Shown here in pieces: positions 54,901-64,000 of a DNA stretch of 64,000 nt. This DNA comes from Theropithecus gelada. Taxonomy: Eukaryota > Chordata > Mammalia > Primates > Cercopithecidae. The translations under genes and the position numbers were made by a program. The stretch is from the NCBI RefSeq assembly GCF_003255815.1, contig NC_037674.1, positions 26,503,925 through 26,567,924 of the forward strand, given 5' to 3'. Within the stretch, counting starts at the first letter, position 1. Each line of letters begins with the position of its first letter. The notes under the pieces were generated by a model. It did no database searches. It worked only from the letters and a program-made list of their open reading frames with translations, and was not told where the DNA came from.

Positions 54901-57714
54901 ATTGGTGGATAGTGTGAACCTTACAGGAGATTTCAGTCTTTCAGAAAGAAAGAGTAATGGTCAAGGGACAGCAGTGAGTTGCCTGGAAGACACCAACACC
55001 AGCTCCCAGCACGAAATTGTAGAATTTATTATTGAAAATGAAGGGCAGCAGGAAAAAATGGAGTCTTCAGGGGCCAGCCCCAATATAGTAAAGAGATATA
55101 GAATTGGAAGGATCACCGGGGAACAAGAAGAGTTGGATGGAGCTGGGGAAACAGGGAACAGGAACTGGGGTGGGTGCAGGCAGAAAGTAGTAGCAGTCGC
55201 TTGGTTACAGCTGTGGCACACCTCTCAGTGAAGTCTGATGTTACTTGATATCCTCAAATGAGTCCAATCAGTATCAGTTTGGATACTTCATAGAGATCAA
55301 GACCACCCCCAAATTAGGATAGATGTGGTTTCCAGGTCATGGTTTCTGAGACTCTGAAGGTTCTTGAATGTATGTCACTTCAAAGTGCACAGATGTTAAA
55401 TTATACGAAACCAATGTAGGGTCGGGCCACCAGTTTTACAAAAATAACACATAAGTAATCAGACATTTGAGCCAATCACACTTTCTTATGTTACGTAAAT
55501 CCTATTTCACCCACCTTTCCAGTCTCATCCCCTGCCACTTGCCCTGCACTCTGCCCAGCTCTATCAAACTGGGCCTAACTTCCCAAGCACACTGCCCCAT
55601 TTGGGCCCCCAAGGCTATGTGTGTGGCATTTGGCATTTATCCACCCAGTATAGCCTCCCATCCTGGATCCCACCTCCCCTGGGCTGCGGGCAGGTCAGAC
55701 AGCATTCCATGTCCTCCCTTCCCTCTAAGATGTTGACCTGTTTACTCTTTATTCCCTCCCCACATTAAGTCAGCTGAGCATTTTTCATTGCCTAAGGGAA
55801 GCAGAAAGCAGATGGAAAAAAATAAATATTTTGAGTTTCAAAATCCAGATCCTATAAAGGTTAGGCAAGGATTGGCCACAACAATGGCTTGAACAAAAAG
55901 GATGGGGACAGAGAGAAAGTCTCCTCAGCCTGAAGGGAGGAAGAGAGGCTGAGGGAGGCGGGGTGCTCCTGTCAGGGCTCTCTGTGGGGACCCGGGCAAA
56001 AGCGCATTGCTCTCAGATTTCCCAGTCCCTACTGCAGTTTCCTATCATTCACCCACTCAACCTGCTCACCTGTCTTCTTTTGGCTTATACTGAGTTTTAT
56101 ATTTACTTTCGTTGTCTTTATTTAAAATTTTGGATATCTTAACTTTTAAAAGTGCAGATTTCAGGCCTCTTTTAATAAAAAAATCAGATCTGGCTCCAGA
56201 GGAATCACATTACCTTGTAGCAACAACCAGCTGTCCCCAAGCAAGGACTGCCCTCTTTCCGCAGGGCAGGGGCTCTCTGCTCTCCTCAGTGCCAACCATT
56301 CCCCCACAGTTTATTATACTCTGGTTGTTATCTGACTGCCCTTTTTAGCTGTTTGAGCTTCATTCAGATCCCTGGATGCCCACTGAGCCAGTCAGGCTAC
56401 AGGCTAGAGGATATGCCTGGTCTTGATAAATCTAGTGATAGCTCCAGAATCATAGCAAATCTAGCTTCCGCCAACCTTGAGGGAAATGGCTGGCTTCCTT
56501 TGCACAAAGGTAAAGGAAGCTTCAGTTCTCTCCCAAAGTCTCCCTAGCTGTGCAGCCCAGAGCCAGCGGAGGAAAGATTTTGCTCTCACCTCACAAAAAG
56601 CTTCCAGATCCAATCAACCCTTCTCTGCCAGGCTGGGAGAAGAGCAAAGAGAAATGAACACATGAGGATGTGTGCCTACACATCACATTATGTGCATGAC
56701 ACATTCCTCTCCTTGCCAGGCACTTGCATCTCCACGGACAGAGCAGGGCAAGCGCTGGAGCATCCTAAGAAGTTAAACTATGTACCCAAGGTCTCACAGC
56801 TAATTAGTGACAGAGTTTGGAGCCCAGGCCACCTGTCTCTCTTTCCAACCAGTGTCCCCTAAAGATGCGATTGCTTCGTCCTGCCTATGGAAGGAGGACT
56901 GAGTGGGAAGCCTCCCCCTTGGCAGGAAGAGAAGCACATCCCTCCCTCCTCACCTAGACGAAGGTGGACAAGCTTCTGCCAGTCCTTCTTCAACCCTCGG
57001 AGTCAAGGATTCGTGCACAATTTCTATCAGTCCCTAAGCCTTTTAATGGAACTTTCCAAGTTTATTTTTATTTTGAAATTCCATGAGTTTACTCCATTCG
57101 TAACACATGTTTCCTAAAAACAGCTCATCTCTGCTCTTGCCCTTTTAGTATAAGCTCTCGAAAGCAGCCCCGGACCCTGTGAGAAAGCTGGAGGCAAAGA
57201 GCTGACAAATCACGGAGGTCCCCTAATCTGTGGAAGGCCCCAGGGCAGGGTACAGGAAGCTTTCCCTGGTCTGGTCTTCCCTTCCGCTCTTTTGGCGCAG
57301 TTGAGTCGTTGTCTGACTAGGAGCTTTCAATCTGGAAGGGAAGGCATTGCCAGCGAGCTTTACACATTTTACTATGCTCTCCACGATGTGGCTGTTGTCA
57401 TGGTTACTTTTTTCACCAAAATGAGACCCTCAGCCTTATTCCACACTGGAGAAGAAGTCAAAGAACAGGGCAGTCTGTATCCAGAAGAAAATCTGAGGCG
57501 GGCAGGAACTTTCCTTGCTTCTACCCAGACACATTCCCTGCTCTGGAGAGCAAAGCTGCCCTCCGTTTCCGGCTTTTCATGACAAAGCTTGGGCCTTTGT
57601 CACTCCCAAGCAGGGCGAATGGAGCCAAATTTTTGTTGGACGCTTTCGGGAGCAAAACCAGCTCCTCTTGCGTTCCATTCACAGCTGTAGCAGCCCCGGC
57701 ACTAGGCAAGGCAG
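54901..57714. other. unassigned upstream sequence
   Basis: Apart from an MIR at 56.7 kb, nothing recognised. GC content rises towards the CpG island. Confidence 0.5.
56700..56850 (+). mobile_element. MIR
   Basis: Landmarks are ACCCAAGGTCTCACAGCTAA and ACAGAGTTTGGAGCCCAGGC. Confidence 0.7.
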
Positions 57715-58125
57715 TGGGGCCGCGAGCGCTCTCCAGCCGGCTGCCTGCGGTTGGTGCCGCCCACAGAATCTGCGCAACCCAGTGCAAAATGAAAACGCGG
57801 GGGCCCGTGTTCAAAAAACAGGAAAAAGCCTTTCTCTTTCTCCTGTGGTCTTTCTGTCCACCTTTCTCGACGGGGTTTATTTGCTAGTTAATATTGCGCT
57901 GCCTTGGGCACGGGGACGCTGGCGGGGCAAAGGCCGACTCTCTTAGGCGACCCGGCGCTGCGGCGAGGTCCCTTGGCTGTGCACCCAGGCCTGCGCCGCC
58001 CCCACATCCGTGGCCGGCCACTGCCCAGGGCGGAGGGCAGCGGCGTTCGCCGGGTTGGGGAGGGGGGGTCCAGAACGCGTCCCAGGAAGACGCAGGAGAC
58101 GCGACCGGAGTGAGACAAGAGTCCA
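57715..58125. promoter_or_regulatory. CpG island, candidate upstream promoter / alternative first exon
   Basis: This GC-rich block lies in an otherwise AT-rich, CpG-poor window. I count about 25 CpGs in the roughly 220 bp around 57,890-58,110, with GC-box-like motifs near 57,920 (GGCGGGGC) and 58,025 (GGGCGG). It lies about 24 kb upstream of exon II, within the region of alternative CYP19A1 first exons. Human exons I.7 and I.f are placed farther away (about 36 and 33 kb), so it cannot be assigned to either from sequence. The overlapping open frames look like a by-product of high GC. Confidence 0.6.
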
Positions 58126-58589
58126 AGCTCTCGAGCATCCACTATGTTATTGCGCTTCACTTACAAAACACTAATTCGAAGAAAAAATGATTAAGAATTT
58201 CATATGGTGACTGCAGAGCATTAAATTCCAAGCGGGACCGCTTGTGAGCCCGGGACCTTATGGCGGATTGCCGTTGAAACCAGCCCTGCCTGCTCCCCAT
58301 GCCCCGGGGAAGGGTCTTCCCTGTGCCCACCCCAGCTTAGCAGGCGAGAGCACTAGAAGGAGCCTGAACACCGCAGCTGGTTGGCACTAGACATTGCTCC
58401 ACCTTCGCCCCTCCCCACCCTAGGGAAGAAGCAGATACTAAGTAGATAAATATGAAAGCAAAGCACCATATCACTTCTCCCTAGGTTTCCTCCAGAGCAC
58501 GTGTCAAATCTTTTTACTGTAGAGGTGGGGTTGCTTTCCTTCCATCAGACCCACCCTACCCCATCCCATTTAAAGGACTTCACCAAGCA

Positions 58590-60830
58590 TAAGTAACATG
58601 CAATAAACCTCAAATATTTAAAGTGTACTATTTTATGAGCTCTAACACATACACATGCACTTGTGAAACCATTACCAAAATCAAGGTGGCATTTAATTTC
58701 CATCACCCACTTGTCATTCATCCTTCCTCCACCCCCATCCCCGATAGCCACTGATTTGCTCCCTGTCATTATTGATCAGTTTGTGCTTTCTGGAATTCTA
58801 TTGTCCTTATAATCAAACAGTCTGTACTCTTTTTCGTCTGGCTTCTTTTACTTAGCATATTGATATGAACAATAAGAATGAATCTTATTGCAAATTAAGT
58901 TTGTTCCTTAATATTGCTGAGTAGTACTCAATTGCATAGCTATGCCACAGTTCATCCATTCACTTCTTAAGGAACATTTCGGTTGTTTCCCTTTTGTTGT
59001 TTTGACTGTTTCAAGCAAGGCTATGATGGATGTCAGTGTGCAAGTCTTTGTGTGGACATATATTTCACTTCTCTTGTGTAAAAATCTAACAGTGGCTGTA
59101 TAGCAGGTGTATGTTTAACTTTTTAAGAAACTCTTCCCAGGTGCCACTGCATTCCCACCAGCAGTATATGAGAGTTCCAGTTGCTTCACATTCTCAGTCT
59201 TGAATTTTAGCCATTCTAGAGGTATCTGATTGTGATCTTAATTTGCATTTTCCTGATTGTTAATAATTTTGAGCATTTTCCAATGAACTTACTGGCCATT
59301 CATATATCTTTTATGAAGCATCTGGCCAAATCTTTTTTCCCATTTAAAAAAAAGGAGATTGTCTTATTGGCTTTTTAAAAAATATATGTTTTGGATTCAA
59401 GTTGTCTGATACGTGTGTGTTGAATACTTTCTCCTAGTCTGTGCTCTGCTTTATTTTCTTTGTGTCTATTGAGGATCAAAAGTTTTAAATTTTTGATCAA
59501 GTTTGTCAAGTGTTTTTATGGCTCCTACTTTTTTTGTGTTCTGAGAGACCTTTGTCTACTCCAAGGTCACCTCCTGTTTTCTTCTATAAGTGTAATACTT
59601 TTAGGTTTTATATGTAGGTCTATGATCCATTTTGAGTTAAATTTTGTATATGGTATGAGGTAAGGGTTAATAGGGTTATTATTTTTTCTTTCTTATTGAT
59701 ATATCCAGCACCATTTGTTGAAAAGGCCCTTTTCTCCCCCTCAAATTGAATTGCCTTAGTACTTTTGCTAAAAATTGGCAATATACATATGGGTCTATTT
59801 CTGCATTTTCTGTTCTGTTCCATTAATCTATATGCTTAATTTTTGCCAACACAAAGCTGTTTTGACTACTATAGCTGTAATAAGTCTTAAAATGTAAAAG
59901 CAAGATTAGTAAATTGGAGGATGAGCTCTCCAACTTGGTTCTTTTTTTTTTTTTTAAATTACTTTATGGGGTTGCACTGCTCGAATCTCCTTAAAACAAC
60001 AACTACCACTACTACTACTATTTGGAGCATAGTTGACAGTTCCACCCTATGGATTCACCACCATGTTCACAGAAAGGCCATATTTCTCTGGGTAGCTCCT
60101 AAACAATGACAAGCATGCTAAAGGTACTAGTGGTAGCCCATTCCAGACAAGGCAGGACTCTTCCAACAGGCAATCTTTGCTTGGGAGTTTCCTACTGCAG
60201 GCTGAAACTCTCTCAGAGCTACACTGTGATCTGAAGCCCTTTCCACACCACTCATCCTTCCCTCTCTTCTTTCACAGATTTCAGACCTATACTGGGGACT
60301 GAAAGCTTTTTGGCCTACTCCTGCTCCCTTCCTTTTTATCTTTCCCAGTCATTTGCCGCTGTAAGCCCCTGTTTAATGCAGTCTTGCCACCTGCTTCTTA
60401 AAGGTTCCTAACAAACACACACATTGGTTATTCTAGGTATTTTGCATTTCCGTATATATTTTAGAAATCAGCTTCTGAAATTCTACCCCAAAAAGCCTAC
60501 TGAAATTTTAAGTGGCAGTTCACTGGCTCTACAGATCAATAGAGCCAATTATCCATGAACGTGATATATCTCACCATGTATTTAGGTCCTTTTCAATTTC
60601 TCTCAGTAATGTTTTGTAATTTCTGGTGTAGAGGTCTTAGACATCTTTTGTTAGATTTATTCCTAAGTATTCTTTCTTTTTTTTTTTTTGGTACTACTGT
60701 ATTGAAATTGTTTTAAATTTTTAATGTTCTAATTGACTGCTGATAGTATATAAGAATACAATTGGATTTTGTATGCTAACCTTGTATCCTGAACTGAAAC
60801 CTTGCTGAATTCATTGCTAGTCCCAGTAGT
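58590..60830 (-). mobile_element. L1M remnants, antisense, interrupted
   Basis: Two blocks (58590-59945 and about 60410-60830) read as the complement of L1 ORF2 and 3' UTR, for example ATCCAGCACCATTTGTTGAA near 59,705 and CAATTTCTCTCAGTAATG near 60,594. About 465 bp of other sequence between them is not L1-like and I cannot assign it. Confidence 0.72.
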
Positions 60831-61059
60831 TTGGTCTCTGCTTCCTCCTCCCACCCTCTTAAACAAAAGCTTCTGGGGGATACCAGTGCTCTGGTAAGAC
60901 TAGGGTGCGCGTAGCTGGAGCTCCTCCAATCAGTATCCCTATCCCTGCCTGGAAGAACCACTTCACCCTCAAAAACAGCTTCTAGAAGTTTCCAAAGAAA
61001 TCTCATACTCCAAATAACACAGTATAACCAGCCACTGTTCTAGGGAAATTGGTATTTGT

Positions 61060-61280
61060 TCAACACCTCCCCCCATATTTTATAGGCATCTTATCTCATT
61101 TGAGTCTTTAAAATTAAAAAAGGAAACCACTGTGTGAGATAAGTAGAGTAGCTCCATTTTAAAGATGAAGAAGTAGAAATTAAATCTCTTTGACAGGGTC
61201 TCAACAGTTGATTTCTTTCTAAGGAAAGACCAAAATCCATCCGTCTGACTCCAGAGTTCAAGCTCTTTCCTCCCACCGCA
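61060..61280 (+). mobile_element. MIR
   Basis: Landmarks are GGCATCTTATCTCATTTGAG, CATTTTAAAGATGAAGAAG and CTGACTCCAGAGTTCAAGCT. Confidence 0.6.
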
Positions 61281-61415
61281 AGCTGACTATCCCCAGGCTA
61301 CACAGGCAGACAGATTCCAAAATGGGTCTCTGCTGAGGCCCAAGTCTTTAGACTGACTGTCTTGTGTTCATTCAGCACGTGACACTGTGGGTCTGGAGGC
61401 CTGACTAGGCTCTGG

Positions 61416-61461
61416 CATTCCACCCCCACAACACCTGCCATTCCACCCCCACAACACCTGC
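61416..61461. repeat. perfect 23-bp tandem duplication
   Basis: Two identical adjacent units starting CATTCCACCCCCACAAC. Identity implies a recent duplication. Confidence 0.95.
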
Positions 61462-62829
61462 CACCAAGTCTGGTTTCCTAGGTTCCTGTTCCTCCCAAAT
61501 TGCTTTCTGAGGGTATCAGTGGCCTCCCTGTCACCCTGTCTGATGAACTATGTGCAAGTCTAAGCATTTTTTTTTTTTTTACTTCTCTGCTGCCTTTGCA
61601 GAGAACGTCTCCTTGGAACCATGTGGCTGTTTGTTTCTGGTTCTCTTCTCATGACTCTGGTCACTTCTTATTCATACTCTGTCCTGATTCTTTTTGTATC
61701 CCCCTCTTCTTAATCACCCAGGTCATGCAGTCTGTGGTCTCCAGATCTTCTGTTCTGTCCCTCTCTCATTCTTAGAGATGCTCTTTCAAGCACCTGTAGG
61801 AGCAAGACCCTTCTAACCAAGCCTGCCAGTCACCTAAAGTTCTGACTACCCAATTAACCCTAATATACCCATAAAACATTATAGTACCTTGAAATTTCTA
61901 ATAGTTTAGCATTTAAATGATGCTTTCCAGATTGTTCCCCTGTCTTCCTGTACCCTCAAAAGAGTACATCTTTTCTAAGACCCAATGTGTCTTGATGTAT
62001 AGTTTGGGTGACATATTTAACATCTCCAAGGAATGTTCTCACTTGGATGGACAATTTACAAGATCTAATAAACCTTGTTGACAAACTAGCTCCACCACAA
62101 TTCTACGGAAACAGGTAGCTAAGCCTTAAACTTCTCTTTAGTTCTAGGGATCCCACCATCCTTTTGGTTTTCTTTCCTTCCTCTCCCATATCTACTCACT
62201 GAGCCTAGCCCATTGTTTTCTCTGAACTAGTCTTGGGTTAGGCTGTATTCTCTGTGGCTACTGCCACTCTTTGATTTATCAGTCCAAGGATTTCTAAAGA
62301 CTGATCTTCTAGTTTGTATTATCCCCCCATCAGGGTCAATGTTACTTTGACAAAAATCTTTTCCTTTGGCACTTTTTACATCATAGGTGTTCACAATCTG
62401 GTGACATTAAAAAGCCAGCAGTGTTTGCATCTGCAGAAGATTTTGTACCAGCTCTTTATTATCTGTTCACTACATCCAAACTCTTTTGCTTGGTTTTTAG
62501 GATTTTCTACCATCATCCTATATCACCAAGTTCATTGTTTATATTATGCCTCAATGTGGAACTCCTTCAGCCAAGAAAGAAACACCAGGCTGGCTGACCC
62601 TTTTGCACAACCCGGCACTCTCTCATCCGTACTTGTGCCCATTGTATTCTACACACCGTGAGTGCCAACTTTCTGTCCAACTTCAATTTTTCCCTTCAGT
62701 TTTAACCTCAGCCCTATCTCTTCCTATCCTAGTATTTCCTCTCCAACCCTTCCCAACCTTCAAGATATGTGTTCCGGAGTAAATCTCTTATGTGCTATTA
62801 GACTAGCCCGAAGAGCAGAAGTTCTCAAA
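61462..62829. other. unassigned upstream sequence
   Basis: Pyrimidine-rich, with no gene seen. The final part runs into an L2 tail. Confidence 0.5.
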
Positions 62830-62965
62830 TTTAACTGGAAATGCGCTTCGTTAGGCTATGAGCTTCTTCAAGACAAGGATCGTGTCTTATTTAACTTTAT
62901 AGCACCAGCATCTAGACCAGTGCCAGGTACAGCATTTGAGTGCAATAAAATATACACTGAATAGA
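62830..62965 (+). mobile_element. L2 3' terminus
   Basis: Landmarks are TATGAGCTTCTTCAAGACAA and CTAGACCAGTGCCAGGTACA. Confidence 0.65.
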
Positions 62966-63486
62966 CAAACACCACTCTATGGTGTTGGCCTCATCGGCAG
63001 AAGAGTTTGAGCTTCCTCATCTGGAAAATGGTGCTCAGAATATCAACATCATAGGTAGTGAACACTAAGAAAAGTTATGTGAAGGTCTTAGCACAGAACC
63101 TGGCACAGAGAACTGTGTATTTATGAGTTCGTACCTTCACATTACGTTTTTAGAACTGTCATCAGAATTGCAGAGTTCCTATAATTGCTCCTCTACAGCA
63201 GGGTAGTTTTGCTAGAGCCTCCTCTAGAGTAGTACCAAACTCAGGTGTGAAGTTTGTAATTATCTATAGGGGAAAAACCTGTTCCAACAGGAGAAAAATC
63301 CACAAAGACGACTGCTTACAATGCCTCTGGTTATGATTTTTGGTGTGGAGTTTGGCTGTGACAGTTGAGATAGACAGAGATGCAGATATACACTGATTTG
63401 TCTTTTTCAGGGATTCCATAAATGCATACTCTGTTAGGACACCAGGCTTCATGATGGGACAGACCATTTTTCCATTCGCTTCCTCA

Positions 63487-63774
63487 TTTTTTTTTTTTTT
63501 TTGAGATGGAGTTTTGCTCTTTTGCCCAGGCTGGAGTGCAGTGGCGCAATCTTGGCTCACTGCAACCTCTGCCCTTCCAGTTTCAAGCAGTTCTCCTGCC
63601 TCAGCCTCCTGAGTAGCTGGGACTACAGGTGCACATCACCACACCCAGCTAATTTTTGTAGAGGCAGGGTTTCACCATGTTGGCCAGGCTGGTCTCAAAC
63701 TCTGGACCTCATGATCCACCCACCTTGGCCTCCCAAAGAGCTGGGATTACAAGCGTGAGCCACCACACCTGGCC
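63487..63774 (-). mobile_element. Alu (AluS-type) at window end
   Basis: This is a near-full-length minus-strand Alu flanked by CTTCCTCATTTT / CTTCCTCACTTT. It has a small deletion in the linker region. Confidence 0.9.
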
Positions 63775-64000
63775 CCCTTCCTCACTTTTTATACAGGAGA
63801 GAAACTATATGATCAACAGGGTGAATAGTGTTTGGACACTCTGATGTGTTTATTTTAACACTGTTCCTTATTTATATTCAGCAGGCAGAATGAAAATTTT
63901 TAATCCAGGAAAGCAGTTAGTTAAATCACTCTCATAGATTTAATAACTTTCATAGTTTTGGAGTGGCAGTTATCCCTAATCTAACTATGCCCTCAGTTTT

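Noticed and set aside
54961..55231. 109-codon open frame and antisense 86-codon frame
   Set aside because: Lies at the edge of antisense L2 sequence; no protein resemblance.
57515..58190. Several overlapping open frames on both strands at the CpG island
   Set aside because: High GC lowers stop frequency; frames overlap on both strands with no family resemblance.

Overview
This window is nuclear DNA of a primate, and the details point to an Old World monkey (macaque/baboon-type) rather than a human. It holds one protein-coding gene, CYP19A1 (aromatase), on the minus strand. All nine coding exons (II-X) can be placed by reading frame and GT/AG splice sites. They sum to 1512 nt, i.e. 503 codons plus a stop, with no frameshift or premature stop. 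The lineage call rests on a nearly unmutated Alu of the AluYRa type, typical of cercopithecids, with a perfect 14-bp target duplication. It also rests on a small number of amino-acid differences from human aromatase as I remember it.

Layout (gene reads right to left). 1-1888: 3' UTR. 1889-33497: coding exons X to II with their introns. 33498-33905: the proximal gonadal promoter block, with promoter II (TATA box, NR5A half-site, proximal CRE-like site) and promoter I.3 (second TATA-like box, distal CRE-like site). 33.9-64 kb: the long 5' region in which alternative tissue-specific first exons of CYP19A1 lie in human. I cannot identify any of those further exons by sequence, but a CpG island at 57.7-58.1 kb is the best candidate for another start site. 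Intron 2 carries a clear microRNA hairpin, the orthologue of mir-4713, about 0.5 kb downstream of exon II. Intron 4 carries the counterpart of the human (TTTA)n polymorphism, here short and interrupted.

The rest is mostly interspersed repeats: a dozen Alus or Alu fragments, many MIR and L2 fossils (one 1.5-kb L2 in intron 3, another antisense at 53-55 kb), L1M remnants, MER5-type DNA transposons, a Tigger transposase fossil, an MLT1-like LTR split by an Alu, and two solo LTRs of endogenous retroviruses (HERV-W type LTR17 at 51.0-51.8 kb, and a class II MER9-like LTR at 52.4-52.9 kb) in the upstream control region. Apart from the CYP19A1 exons, all long open frames I examined are explained by repeats or look like chance; I support no second protein-coding gene. 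I see no CRISPR arrays, tRNA or rRNA genes.
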